DNA of 64,000 nt from Nesterenkonia alkaliphila (GCF_009758175.1 NZ_WRPM01000101.1:62001-126000), one strand, 5' to 3'; positions 25,265-33,633 are shown, counted from the stretch's first letter. Made by a program: numbers and translations. Notes: generated from the sequence alone by a model not told the origin.

Positions 25265-26324
25265 CAGGGGTGACCTCCTCGGCTGCTTGGGCGTGCTTGA
25301 GGGCGGTGGCGGCGGCCCGCCGAGCCTTCTTCCCGGAGACGGTGCGGGTTTTCAGCCCCTCCTCGTCCCAGGTGAGCTGGGCGGCGTCCTCGGCTGTTCC
25401 GGGCCAAGCCTGTTTGTCCTCTGGAGAGGGCTCTGAGACCTTCTCCCGTTTCTTCAGCTCCAGGGGAAGCTGGTCATCGGCCAGCCTTCGGGCCGAGAGC
25501 AGGAACCCGGTATGAGCCACCATGCGGTGGTCGGGGCGCACCGCCAGACCGTCCAGATGCCAGGTGCGCAGCATCGTCTCATGGGCCTCCGGCTCGGTGA
25601 AACCGCCTGAGCCGCGGATGGCCTCTGTGAGCCGGGAGAGCTGGGTCACCGAGGCCACGTAGCTGACCCAGACCCCGCCGGGCGCCAGTACCGTGCGCAC
25701 CGCCTCCAAGCATTCCCAGGGCGCCAGCATGTCCAGCACCACCCGGTCCACTCCCCCGGGGGTCTCGATCTCCAATGGCTTCTGGGCGGCATCACCCAGG
25801 TGGATGTTCCACCCTGGGTGCGGCTGCCCGAAGAAGGCCTCCACATTGCCGCGGGCGATCTCGGCGAACTCCTCGCGAAGCTCATAGGAGTTCAGGGTTC
25901 CGGCATCTCCCACCGCGCGCAGCAGCGAGATGCTCAGCGCCCCGGAGCCGACCCCTGCCTCCAGGACATGGGCCCCAGGAAAGATATCTGCCACCTGCAC
26001 GATCTGCGCAGAGTCCTTGGGATAGACCACGGTGGCTCCGCGGGGCATGGAGAGCACATAGTCGTTCAGCAGTGGGCGCAGCACCTGGTAGCGGTAGCCG
26101 CCGCTGTTCTCCACCACGATGCCCTCAGGCTGGCCGATCAGTCGGTGGTGGTCCAGCACGCCCTGGTGAGTGTGCCATTGCCCGCCCTCGACCAGTGTGA
26201 TGGTGGACTTGCGGCCCTTGTAATCGGTCAGCTGCACTCGTTGCCCGGCTTTCAGCGGGCCGGTGCGCATATGTTTGCCGATCGGTTGCTGCGCTGGGTC
26301 TTCTCCAGTGCTCATCCTGCTCAT
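25257..26324 (-). CDS. trmI: tRNA (adenine-N1)-methyltransferase
   Basis: 355-residue SAM-dependent enzyme that makes m1A58 in the tRNA T-loop. Motifs: N-terminal beta barrel (GQRVQLTDYKGRKSTITL), SAM site HVLEAGVGSGALSISLLRAVG, VVLDMLAPWECLE and GGVWVSYVASVTQL. The C terminus is an unusual lysine/alanine-rich extension of about 60 residues. Start ATG 26324 overlaps the HAD gene stop as ATGA; another ATG at 26315 is possible. Placement just ahead of arc is conserved in actinobacteria. Confidence 0.92.
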   Translation of the reverse strand: MSRMSTGEDPAQQPIGKHMRTGPLKAGQRVQLTDYKGRKSTITLVEGGQWHTHQGVLDHHRLIGQPEGIVVENSGGYRYQVLRPLLNDYVLSMPRGATVVYPKDSAQIVQVADIFPGAHVLEAGVGSGALSISLLRAVGDAGTLNSYELREEFAEIARGNVEAFFGQPHPGWNIHLGDAAQKPLEIETPGGVDRVVLDMLAPWECLEAVRTVLAPGGVWVSYVASVTQLSRLTEAIRGSGGFTEPEAHETMLRTWHLDGLAVRPDHRMVAHTGFLLSARRLADDQLPLELKKREKVSEPSPEDKQAWPGTAEDAAQLTWDEEGLKTRTVSGKKARRAAATALKHAQAAEEVTPGE

Positions 26325-27031
26325 GCGGCGGCCGGAGCGGGATCGTGGACCAGGAGTCGGCGCAGGTCCTCCACCCGGGCGCCGTGGAGGCTGTCGAAGA
26401 TATGCCACTGCCCGGTCTCCGGCAGCTGGGTGTAGTGCGGCACTGCGAGGGTGACCATCCCAGAGGCTGCTGCTGCAGCGGTGCCGGGCACCGAATCCTC
26501 GATGGCGATGCACCGGCTGCGTTCCAGCGGGGCTCCGGTGCGGTCCTGGTGATCGGCGGCCATCTTCTCGAACGCCACATGGTAGGCCTCCGGATCCGGC
26601 TTGCCCTTAGTCACCATGTCCCCGGTGACGATGAACTCCAGCTGCCCGGCCGGCAGCGCCTGGTGGATGGCTGCCGCCAGTGGGGTGAAGCTCATGGTCA
26701 CCATGGCGGCGCGGATCTGTTCGGCCTGCAGCTCGGCGAGCAGATCCCGGGCACCGGGCCGCCAGGGGATGTTCTCCGCGCATTTGGCCACCACCTGGGC
26801 GGTGAGGAGCTCGATGATCTGTTGGGTGCCCATCCGCACCCCGGCCTGCTGAAGGAGGCTGGCGGAGTAGTCCAGGGCCTGACCCACCATCAGGTGGGCC
26901 TGCTCCTCGCTCCAGCTTCCGCCGTGCGCTTTGACCAGCTCATACTCGGATTCGATCCAATAGGGCTCAGTATCGACCAGTGTGCCGTCCATATCCCAGA
27001 AAACGGCCTGCAGTTCTGACATGCCAACCAT
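26321..27031 (-). CDS. HAD-superfamily hydrolase
   Basis: 236-residue phosphatase-like protein of HAD subfamily I: nucleophile motif FWDMDGTLVDTEPYW, motif II in AAMVTMS, lysine in VTKGKPDPEAYH, and the metal-binding IAIEDSVPGTAAAAASGM. Substrate unknown; beta-phosphoglucomutase-like or sugar-phosphatase activity is typical. ATG 27031 has AGGTGG at 9 nt; ATG 27022 is an alternative. First gene of the run leading to trmI and the Pup island, and divergent from the PAC2 gene. Confidence 0.88.
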   Translation of the reverse strand: MVGMSELQAVFWDMDGTLVDTEPYWIESEYELVKAHGGSWSEEQAHLMVGQALDYSASLLQQAGVRMGTQQIIELLTAQVVAKCAENIPWRPGARDLLAELQAEQIRAAMVTMSFTPLAAAIHQALPAGQLEFIVTGDMVTKGKPDPEAYHVAFEKMAADHQDRTGAPLERSRCIAIEDSVPGTAAAAASGMVTLAVPHYTQLPETGQWHIFDSLHGARVEDLRRLLVHDPAPAAA

Positions 27032-27061
27032 CGTACGCTTCCACCTGCCCGGTGTTCCTAC

Positions 27062-27074
27062 TAGTGTGAGAAAT
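27062..27074 (+). promoter_or_regulatory. PAC2 gene -10 element, leaderless start
   Basis: TAGTGT (27062-27067) followed by 7 nt and the GTG start at 27075. The same hexamer and spacing occur before the ABC ATPase gene. Confidence 0.45.
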
Positions 27075-28028
27075 GTGAGCGAGGATTACCCAGCACCGGA
27101 GCCTAAGGACCCCGACGCACCCGCCGAGAGTGTGGACCGGGCGCAGCTGCTGGCCGCTCACCTGCGGAAACTCTCAGCCGAGAGCGGGGACTCCGCAGCA
27201 CGGCCCACTGTGATGGTGCTGGCCTTTGAAGGGTGGAACGATGCCGGGGGTGCCGCCTCTGCTGCAGTGGGCACAGTGGCCCAGGCCTTCAGCTCCGAGC
27301 TGGTGGAGAAGCTCACCGATGAGGAGTATTACGACTTCCAGTTCTCCCGGCCCAAGGTAGTGCGCAACCCCAGCGGCCGGGAGATCATCTGGCCCTCCAC
27401 CACCATCCTGCACGCCGCCATCCCCTCAGCGGAGTTCGACCTGTTGTTTGTGCACGGGGTGGAGCCCAGTTTCCGCTGGCAGGCCTATACTGCGGACCTG
27501 CTCACCAAAGCCGCCGAGCACAACGTGGCCGCCGTGGTGCTGGTCGGGGCCCTGCTGGCCGATGTGCCGCATACCCGGCCGATCCCGGCCTCGTTCTCCT
27601 CCGAGGACGCTGAGATCCGCGAGCTGCTGGACATTGATGAGCCCACCTATGAGGGGCCGGTGGGGATTGTGGGTGTGCTGGCGCATACCGCCTATCAGGC
27701 AGGGATTCCCTCAGTGTCGCTGTGGGCCGCGGTCCCGCATTATGTGGGTCAGGCGCCCTCGCCCAAGGCCCAGTTGGCGCTGATGCGCAAGCTGGAGGAG
27801 CTGCTGGGCGTTCCCCTGGACCCCCAGGAGACCGAGGAGATCGCCGAGGACGCTGCGGCCTGGGAGCGCGGGGTGGACGATCTGGCCGAGGAGGATGCTG
27901 AGATCGCCGAGTACGTCAAGCGCCTAGAGGAGGCCACGGACACCACCAACCTTCCCGAGGCCTCTGGGGAAGCGATCGCGGAGGAGTTCGAACGCTACCT
28001 CAGGCGCCGCAAACCCCCTGAGCGCTGA
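27075..28028 (+). CDS. PAC2-family protein (proteasome assembly chaperone-like)
   Basis: 317-residue protein of the PAC2 family, with the typical opening TVMVLAFEGWNDAGGAASAAVG, LLFVHGVEPSFRWQAYTADLL, and VGIVGVLAHTAYQAGIPSVSLWAAVPHYVG. The fold resembles eukaryotic proteasome assembly chaperones, but in bacteria its role is not established, and this locus shows no proteasome. The C-terminal 80 residues are acidic and probably helical. GTG 27075 is taken as start because a TAGTGT hexamer lies 7 nt upstream and homology begins after it; the longer open frame back to 26982 overlaps the HAD gene. The end overlaps mshC by 29 nt on the opposite strand. Confidence 0.88.
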   Translation: MSEDYPAPEPKDPDAPAESVDRAQLLAAHLRKLSAESGDSAARPTVMVLAFEGWNDAGGAASAAVGTVAQAFSSELVEKLTDEEYYDFQFSRPKVVRNPSGREIIWPSTTILHAAIPSAEFDLLFVHGVEPSFRWQAYTADLLTKAAEHNVAAVVLVGALLADVPHTRPIPASFSSEDAEIRELLDIDEPTYEGPVGIVGVLAHTAYQAGIPSVSLWAAVPHYVGQAPSPKAQLALMRKLEELLGVPLDPQETEEIAEDAAAWERGVDDLAEEDAEIAEYVKRLEEATDTTNLPEASGEAIAEEFERYLRRRKPPER

Positions 28029-29286
28029 GGTCCAGTCCCAGCAGGGCCAGGACGACGCCGCGCACCCGGGCTGCCCCTGTGGAGCCGGCTGTCTGCCCGC
28101 TGGCCCACATATCCAGCGTGTCGAGGGCTGCCGGGGCGTTGAGGTTATGGCCCAGGGCGCTCATCAGGGCGTATTGAAGGTCTTCCGGTGCGGCGGCGTC
28201 GTCGTGCTCTGGTGCCTGCGTCAGAGCGTGTTTCCAGCGTGCCAGGCGGTCCTGGGCTCGCTGCAGCGCAGTCTCGGTGTAGTCCCAGTCCTCACGCCAG
28301 TGGTGAGAGAGGATCAGTGTTCGGATGGCCTGGGGGTCCACCCCCTGTTCGCGCAGTCCCGAGACCAGCACCAAATTGCCGCGCGACTTGGACATCTTCT
28401 CGCCCTCGAGCCCGACCATACCGGTGTGCATATACCGTTCAGCCAGTGGCACCCCGTCCGCTGCGGTGGCATGAGCAGCGGAGAATTCGTGATGGGGGAA
28501 CCGCAGGTCTGATCCCCCGCCCTGCACGGTGAAGGGTGCTGGCAGGTGGCGGCGGGCGATTACCGAGCATTCGATGTGCCAGCCGGGGCGCCCGTGTCCC
28601 AGCTCGCCCCCGGGCCACTGCGGCTCTCCCTCACGGGCGGCGCGCCAGAGCAGGGGGTCCAGGGGATCGCGCTTGCCGGCGCGGTGCGGGTCGCCGCCGC
28701 GCTGCGGGAAGAGCTCTTCCATAGCGGCCCGGTCGTAGCCGCCGATGCTGCCCAGCTGCCAGTCGGTGCGCTGTTGGGCGGCCGCAATGTCGAAGTAGTA
28801 GTCCTCGGTCTCGGCATCTTCAGCAGGCACCGGATAGGCGATGCCCAGCTCCAGCAGCCGCTCCACATCTTCCACCACGGCCGGAATCATCTCCACAGCG
28901 CCGAGGTATTCGGTGGGCGGGATGACCTGGAGGGCTTCCATATCCTCCCGGAAAAGCTGCACCTGGGATTCAGCCAGTTCCTGCCAGTCCACTCCGGTGG
29001 CAGCGGCTCGTTCCAGCAGAGGATCATCGATATCGGTGACGTTCTGCACGTACTGCACCTGAAGCCCGCAGGCCCGCCAGTAGCGCACCAGCAGGTCGAA
29101 GTGCACATAGGTGTTGGCATGCCCCAGGTGGGTGGCGTCATAGGGAGTGATCCCACAGACGTAGAGCGAAGCGATGCCGTCCCGTGCCGTGGTGGTCAGC
29201 GTGCTCCCGTTGGGGGTGCTGTAGAGCTCCAGACTCTCAGGGGCCGGCGGCAGGCCGGGTACTGCGGGTGAGCTCCACGATTCCAC
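28000..29286 (-). CDS. mshC: Cysteine--GlcN-inositol ligase (mycothiol synthesis)
   Basis: 428-residue relative of cysteinyl-tRNA synthetase that joins cysteine to GlcN-Ins, the penultimate step of mycothiol biosynthesis. Visible: YVCGITPYDATHLGHANTYV (zinc cysteine and the HIGH-like HLGH), GWHIECSVIA with further zinc ligands, RFPHHEFSAAHA, and the adenylate loop EKMSKSRGN (about residue 294). It lacks the anticodon-binding end of CysRS and has the MshC-type N terminus. Start is GTG 29286 with AAAGGA at about 7 nt; an ATG at 29290 is in a different frame. Marks the organism as a mycothiol-producing actinomycete. Tail-to-tail overlap of 29 nt with the PAC2 gene. Confidence 0.95.
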   Translation of the reverse strand: MESWSSPAVPGLPPAPESLELYSTPNGSTLTTTARDGIASLYVCGITPYDATHLGHANTYVHFDLLVRYWRACGLQVQYVQNVTDIDDPLLERAAATGVDWQELAESQVQLFREDMEALQVIPPTEYLGAVEMIPAVVEDVERLLELGIAYPVPAEDAETEDYYFDIAAAQQRTDWQLGSIGGYDRAAMEELFPQRGGDPHRAGKRDPLDPLLWRAAREGEPQWPGGELGHGRPGWHIECSVIARRHLPAPFTVQGGGSDLRFPHHEFSAAHATAADGVPLAERYMHTGMVGLEGEKMSKSRGNLVLVSGLREQGVDPQAIRTLILSHHWREDWDYTETALQRAQDRLARWKHALTQAPEHDDAAAPEDLQYALMSALGHNLNAPAALDTLDMWASGQTAGSTGAARVRGVVLALLGLDLSAQGVCGA

Positions 29287-29345
29287 GCATTGATCCTTTC
29301 ACGGGGTGACTGTCCAATCAGGGGTCAACCCGCGGAAGGCCTGGA

Positions 29346-29609
29346 TCATTCCTCGTCGAGGTCCTCGTCCAGATCGTCGTCGAGGTCCTCATCCACATCC
29401 TCCGAGTCCTCGTCATAGAGGTCCAGGGGGGTAACCTCCCCGGTCGCAGCGAAGAGCGCATCCTCATAGGCCTCGAAGGCGTCGGCGATGCCGTAGAAGC
29501 TGGTCTCCACGGCGGGATCGTCCTCCCCACGGCGGTTCACCGCTGCGGAGAGGTGCTCCTCGAGGGCGTTGGTGAGCGCATTGAGTGCGATACGAGGATC
29601 GATGTTCAT
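29346..29609 (-). CDS. Small acidic conserved protein
   Basis: 87-residue protein. Residues 1-60 look like a compact helical domain (ALNALTNALEEHLSAAVNRR, FYGIADAFEAYEDALF), and residues 66-87 are nearly all Asp/Glu/Leu in short repeats. I believe similar proteins are widespread in Micrococcales, sometimes labelled primosomal protein, but no function is known to me. ATG 29609 is preceded by TACTGT at 6 nt, suggesting a leaderless mRNA, and also by GAGG. The frame extends upstream to 29753 but overlaps the divergent DUF5703 gene. Confidence 0.75.
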   Translation of the reverse strand: MNIDPRIALNALTNALEEHLSAAVNRRGEDDPAVETSFYGIADAFEAYEDALFAATGEVTPLDLYDEDSEDVDEDLDDDLDEDLDEE

Positions 29610-29703
29610 AGCCTCACAGTACCAACGCCTCAGCCCCCGCGGTACCCCCGGGCCGGCACCTGTTCCCAGCACAATTCTTGACGGGTGTTTTAAGGTGGTC
29701 TGC

Positions 29704-29910
29704 ATGATTGAGACAGACACGCGCGGCCGGACCTGGGAGTACCTGGTGATCACCTGCCAGCCGCGCGAGTCGCTGGCTGAGGCACGCCGAAAGGTGATCG
29801 ATCACGCCGAGTACGGCCGGTGGGAGCTGCGCCGCTCAGCGATCTATATGGGCGGTATCCGCAAGTACTGGCTGCGCCGCCGGATCATGAAGGTGGAGAG
29901 GACCTTCTGA
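29704..29910 (+). CDS. DUF5703-family small protein
   Basis: 68-residue basic protein, MIETDTRGRTWEYLVITCQP at the N terminus and YMGGIRKYWLRRRIMKVERTF at the C terminus, recognised as the actinobacterial DUF5703 type. Function unknown. ATG 29704 is chosen for length and because TAAGGT lies exactly 7 nt upstream (leaderless pattern), with AAGGTGG doubling as a possible ribosome site. Divergent from the acidic 87-residue protein with 94 bp between; tail-to-tail with the M20 peptidase gene. Confidence 0.82.
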   Translation: MIETDTRGRTWEYLVITCQPRESLAEARRKVIDHAEYGRWELRRSAIYMGGIRKYWLRRRIMKVERTF

Positions 29911-29931
29911 GGCCAGCCGGGTGTTGGCGCT

Positions 29932-31221
29932 CTACTGCTCGAGCAGGAAACGGTGCAGCGTGCGCACACCGAACTTCAGCGAGTCCACCGGTACCCGCTC
30001 ATCCACGCCGTGGAACATACCGGTGAAGTCGAGGTCGGCGGGCAGCCGCAGCGGTGCGAACCCGTAGCCGGTGACACCCAGCTTGGCCAGGTGCTTATTG
30101 TCGGTGCCGCCGCCGAGCATATAGGGCACCACCACCGCCTCGGGGTCCTCATCCTTCAGCGCTTGGATCATCTGCTCCACCAGCGTGCCGGAGAAGGGCA
30201 CCTCCAGGGCGGGCCCCTCGTTCATCAGCTGGAACTCAACGTTCTCTCCGGCGAGCTCACGCAGCGTGGCGGCGACCTTGGCGTCCTGATCCGGCAGGGT
30301 GCGGGCGTCCACCAGTGCCTCCGCCTGCCCGGGCACTACGTTGTGCTTATATCCGGCGCTGAGCAGAGTGGGGTTGGAGGTGTTGCGCAGGGTGGCGGCG
30401 ATGAACTTTCCTGCCGAGCCGGAGGCCTCGATGAGCTCCGAGGGGTCCTCCGGGTTGAAGGGGATTCCGGTTACCTCCGCAAGCTGCTCGAAGAGCGCCC
30501 GGGTGGTCTTGGTGTACTCGATGGGCCACTGATGGGCACCGATCGCCGCCACAGCTTCGGCCAGGTGCACCACTGGATTGTCCCGGTGGATCGCTGAGCC
30601 GTGGCCTGCAGTGCCGTGGGCGACCATCTTGGTCCAATGGATGCCTTTCTCCGCGGTCTGGATCAGATAGGTGCGGGTGCCGGCAATATCGGCCGAGAAC
30701 CCGCCGACCTCGCTGATGGCCTCAGTGGCACCTTCGAACACCTCGGGGTGGGCCTCGGTGAGCCAGCCGGCCCCGTAGCGGCCGTTGTCCTCCTCATCGG
30801 CGAAGAAGGCGAAGATGATGTCTCGCCGCGGCTGGTGGCCCTCCTCGGCCATCTGCAGCAGCGAGGCCAGGATCATCGCGTCCATGTTCTTCATATCCAC
30901 TGCACCACGGCCCCAGATCATGCCGTCGACGATCTCTGCGGCGAAAGGGTCCACCTGCCAATCAGAGGCCTGGGCAGGGACCACGTCCAGGTGTCCGTGC
31001 ACTACCAGTGCCCCGGCCTCCGGGTCGCTGCCCCTCATCCGGGCTACCACATTCGTGCGCCCCGACTCCCGCTCGTAGAAGTGCGGCTCCAGGCCGGCCT
31101 TCCGCATAATCTCGGCGCAGTATTCTGCGGCGTCCCGCTCACCATTCGACTTACCCTCGCCCCAGTTCTGGGTGTCGAAGCGGATCAGATCGCGGCAGAA
31201 GTCAACAACATTACTCTCCAT
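29932..31221 (-). CDS. M20-family metallopeptidase
   Basis: 429-residue zinc peptidase/deacylase. Zinc-site motifs are visible: LVVHGHLDVVPA, WGRGAVDMKNMDAM with the bridging aspartate, FAFFADEEDNGRYGAG with the catalytic glutamates, and a C-terminal histidine in GMFHGVDERVPV. The dimerisation domain lies around residues 190-310. It probably hydrolyses dipeptides or N-acylamino acids in the cytosol. ATG 31221 is chosen: TAGGGT sits 7 nt upstream and the family N terminus (NVVDFCRDLIRFDT) follows directly. Related in type to mycobacterial Rv2141c. Confidence 0.92.
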   Translation of the reverse strand: MESNVVDFCRDLIRFDTQNWGEGKSNGERDAAEYCAEIMRKAGLEPHFYERESGRTNVVARMRGSDPEAGALVVHGHLDVVPAQASDWQVDPFAAEIVDGMIWGRGAVDMKNMDAMILASLLQMAEEGHQPRRDIIFAFFADEEDNGRYGAGWLTEAHPEVFEGATEAISEVGGFSADIAGTRTYLIQTAEKGIHWTKMVAHGTAGHGSAIHRDNPVVHLAEAVAAIGAHQWPIEYTKTTRALFEQLAEVTGIPFNPEDPSELIEASGSAGKFIAATLRNTSNPTLLSAGYKHNVVPGQAEALVDARTLPDQDAKVAATLRELAGENVEFQLMNEGPALEVPFSGTLVEQMIQALKDEDPEAVVVPYMLGGGTDNKHLAKLGVTGYGFAPLRLPADLDFTGMFHGVDERVPVDSLKFGVRTLHRFLLEQ

Positions 31222-31234
31222 ACCTCTCACCCTA
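31222..31234 (-). promoter_or_regulatory. M20 peptidase -10 element, leaderless start
   Basis: TAGGGT on the minus strand (31229-31234) with 7 nt to the ATG at 31221. GAGAGG in the gap could serve as a weak ribosome site if the RNA starts earlier. Confidence 0.4.
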
Positions 31235-31342
31235 TCTCGCCCGGGGGCCACTATTCAGTTGTCAAGTCTCGTGCCCGTTCTGCCGCGGCAGCAGGCTGAG
31301 CTTCCCCTCCGCGCCGGGGCGAAGGAGCGGCGCAACGGGAGC

Positions 31343-32725
31343 TCAGTCCCCGGTGGCCCATTCCGGTGGCGGATCGGTGCCGGTGCTGAGTTCCGGCAGC
31401 AGCCCGTGGCTCTTGATCTCGTGGTGGTGGTGGCACAGAACTTGGGTGTTGGCCGCGTTGGTGGCCCCGCCGGTCTCATAACTGGTGATGTGATCCAGAT
31501 CGGCCCGGAACCCTGGCTCCAAACAGCCTTCGGCTTGGCATCGCCCGTCGCGCAGCAGCACGGCACGCCGCAGATTACCGGTCACGAACCGCGCAGAGGA
31601 GACTGTCTCCAAGATGTTTGTGCCGCTGAGGAGCTTCTCGGTGAGCCGGCTGCTCGCTTGTTCTGATCCTTCGGGGCGCTCAGCGCGGGCCAAATTGTCT
31701 AAGGGGTGATCGCTGCCGAGTTTCACGATCCGTACCGACTGTTGGTTTCCGTCCGGTGCAGTTCGGGTGCCGGTGAGGTAGAAGGTCTTCTCCACCTTGG
31801 GGTCATTCATTATGGCCCGAGCCTGAGCAGCAGGCAGTATGAACCTCCCGTCAGTGCTGGTCGCAGGAGCATCAGATGCCTCTGTGACCGTCTCCAGGGG
31901 GATGGTGATGTTGATTCCCGCAGTGCCGCCCTGCTGCGAGTCAGTGACCTCTGCACCGGAGCCTGTCAGCAACCAACCGGTGAGGGTATCGGCCATTCGT
32001 TGGTGATACCCGACTTCAGCCGTCTCACCTGCAGCGTTCTTCTGCTTACGGGTGGCGGTGGCAGCCGCTGCGTGCAGCCGCTCCTCCACTGATGCCAGCA
32101 CCAGGGTGGGCAGCAGAGCCTTCATCAGAGTCATCCCGTTGTCCAGCGCAACGAACGAGACGTGTCTTGTATTCTGCGCAATCTCGTAGCGACGCTGATG
32201 CCCAGCAGTATCCAGTTCAGCCACAGTGTCACGGACTGCACGGGCGACCGTGTTGCGGTGATCCCCGGCTGCCGGAACGCAGAACCTGGTATCCAATGCG
32301 GCGGTCAGCTCCCGCTGCACCTGCCGATCACCACTGTTGGTCTCGATCAGGTCCCCAGCACCCTCGGCAACCTTCTGCACTCGGTCAGCATCCACGATCC
32401 CGGCCCGGTAGGCCTCCCAGGTCCGCGGCAGCCATTCCTGCGCCGTGCTCGCGGTGCTCAGCATTCGGTAGATCTGACCCTCCGGGACGCCCAAAACCAG
32501 CGCGATCTCGCGATGCACCGCCTTCAGCACAGCGCTCCGGCGAAAAGTGTGCTTCGGCTGCTCCTGGGCAAGCCTGCGCTCCCGGTAGTCCAGTAGATGC
32601 TGGATCTTTCTGGCTTCAGCTTGGCGGCTTGCTACCTCTTCCTCCCAGGCTGCCCTCAGCTCTGGGGCGCTCAACAGGTGGGCATAGTCCTCTGGCACCG
32701 CCGGGTCTGCCATTGGGGTTCCCAT
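31343..32725 (-). CDS. DUF222 / HNH endonuclease-domain protein
   Basis: 460-residue member of the actinobacterial DUF222-HNH family, related to the 13E12 repeat proteins. Residues 1-340 are the helical DUF222 region; the C-terminal HNH domain shows LLRDGRCQAEGC, RADLDHITSYETGGATNAANTQVLCHHHHEIK, i.e. both cysteines and the catalytic histidines are intact. Nuclease activity on DNA is expected from the fold but the role is unknown; such genes occur in many scattered copies. ATG 32725 has TAGAAT 6 nt upstream, a leaderless pattern; ATG 32713 is an alternative. A GTGAC/GTCAC palindrome lies at 32740-32753. Confidence 0.88.
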   Translation of the reverse strand: MGTPMADPAVPEDYAHLLSAPELRAAWEEEVASRQAEARKIQHLLDYRERRLAQEQPKHTFRRSAVLKAVHREIALVLGVPEGQIYRMLSTASTAQEWLPRTWEAYRAGIVDADRVQKVAEGAGDLIETNSGDRQVQRELTAALDTRFCVPAAGDHRNTVARAVRDTVAELDTAGHQRRYEIAQNTRHVSFVALDNGMTLMKALLPTLVLASVEERLHAAAATATRKQKNAAGETAEVGYHQRMADTLTGWLLTGSGAEVTDSQQGGTAGINITIPLETVTEASDAPATSTDGRFILPAAQARAIMNDPKVEKTFYLTGTRTAPDGNQQSVRIVKLGSDHPLDNLARAERPEGSEQASSRLTEKLLSGTNILETVSSARFVTGNLRRAVLLRDGRCQAEGCLEPGFRADLDHITSYETGGATNAANTQVLCHHHHEIKSHGLLPELSTGTDPPPEWATGD

Positions 32726-32753
32726 GGGTCTATTCTACCGTGACATGAGTCAC
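32726..32753 (-). promoter_or_regulatory. Promoter and palindrome upstream of the DUF222/HNH gene
   Basis: TAGAAT (minus strand, 32732-32737) with 6 nt to the ATG. Immediately upstream is the palindrome GTGACATGAGTCAC (32740-32753; 5-bp arms, 4-nt centre), a possible regulator site. The region to about 32830 is AT-rich compared with its surroundings. Confidence 0.4.
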
Positions 32754-32915
32754 ATTGCTAGGGTTCTTGGAACACTTATACGCGTTTTGTCTACATTTTC
32801 TGGTGATTAGGAGTGATTGCTTGCGCTGCCCTCCTGGTACTCCAAGCCTAGAGTCCAGCACCGACTCGAAGAATGCCGGGCGATACCCGAGGGGCAACGC
32901 GAGGCCAGCACTGGG

Positions 32916-32927
32916 TAAGGTGGCGCC
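32916..32927 (+). promoter_or_regulatory. tag -10 element, leaderless start
   Basis: TAAGGT (32916-32921) followed by 6 nt and the tag ATG. Confidence 0.4.
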
Positions 32928-33566
32928 ATGGGCGAACAGCAAGGACAGCCACGGCCGGCGCCCCACGCTGCCACCGTCGCCTCCGACGGGCTCCCCCGCT
33001 GCCTCTGGAGCGTGGGTACCCCGGATCTGCTGAACTATCACGATACTGAGTGGGGTTTCCCGGTCGGAACGGACAGGGCGCTGTTCGAGAAGCTGTGCCT
33101 GGAGAGCTTCCAGTCCGGGCTGAGCTGGCGGACCGTTCTGGCCAAGCGGGAGAGTTTCCGGTCTGCCTTCCACGGTTTCGAGATCGCCCGAGTCGCCCGG
33201 CTGACTGAGGACGACGTCGCCCGGCTCCTCCAGGACCCAGGAATCATCAGGCACCGTGGCAAGATCGCGGCGGTGATCAACAACGCCCGCCGCGCCGAGG
33301 AGCTTCTGGAGCAGCAGGAGTCGCTGGCAGCCTTTGCCTGGTCCTTTGAGCCAGAGCCGGAGGGGCTTGCGGCACCACAGACCGCGTCCACCTCTGCCGC
33401 CTCGGTGACCATGTCCAAGGAACTGAAGAGGCGAGGCTGGCAGTTCCTAGGACCCACCACGGTCTTTGCCTTTATGCAGGCTATGGGCCTGATCAATGAT
33501 CATGTGCACGGCTGCACTGTGCGCAGCACCGTGGAGAAGGCCCGGGCAGGCTTCTCCCGACCCTGA
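32928..33566 (+). CDS. tag: DNA-3-methyladenine glycosylase I
   Basis: 212-residue base-excision enzyme removing 3-methyladenine from alkylated DNA. It matches E. coli Tag along its length: YHDTEWGFPV, GLSWRTVLAKRE, the catalytic-region DPGIIRHRGKIAAVINNA, and FMQAMGLINDHVHGC. Zinc ligands equivalent to Cys4, His17, His175 and Cys179 of E. coli are Cys25, His38, His192 and Cys196. An extra 21-residue N-terminal leader precedes the core. ATG 32928 is 6 nt after TAAGGT, so the mRNA is probably leaderless. No SOS or PafBC box is apparent upstream. Confidence 0.95.
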   Translation: MGEQQGQPRPAPHAATVASDGLPRCLWSVGTPDLLNYHDTEWGFPVGTDRALFEKLCLESFQSGLSWRTVLAKRESFRSAFHGFEIARVARLTEDDVARLLQDPGIIRHRGKIAAVINNARRAEELLEQQESLAAFAWSFEPEPEGLAAPQTASTSAASVTMSKELKRRGWQFLGPTTVFAFMQAMGLINDHVHGCTVRSTVEKARAGFSRP

Positions 33567-33587
33567 TCACGCAGGTCTTCCCCACGC

Positions 33588-33633
33588 TTGCCGATTAGTC
33601 AGCGCTCGCTGTATGGTCAGCATGTGCTGACTA
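33588..33633 (+). promoter_or_regulatory. cmtR promoter with overlapping metal-regulator operator
   Basis: A -35 TTGCCG (33588-33593), an 18-nt spacer and a -10 TATGGT (33612-33617), with 6 nt to the GTG start at 33624, so leaderless. Two overlapping dyads cover it: TAGTCAGC (33596-33603) mirrored by GCTGACTA (33626-33633), and GTCAGCA (33616-33622) mirrored by TGCTGAC (33625-33631). The second covers the start codon. Binding by the encoded CmtR-like repressor is inferred from position. Confidence 0.6.
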
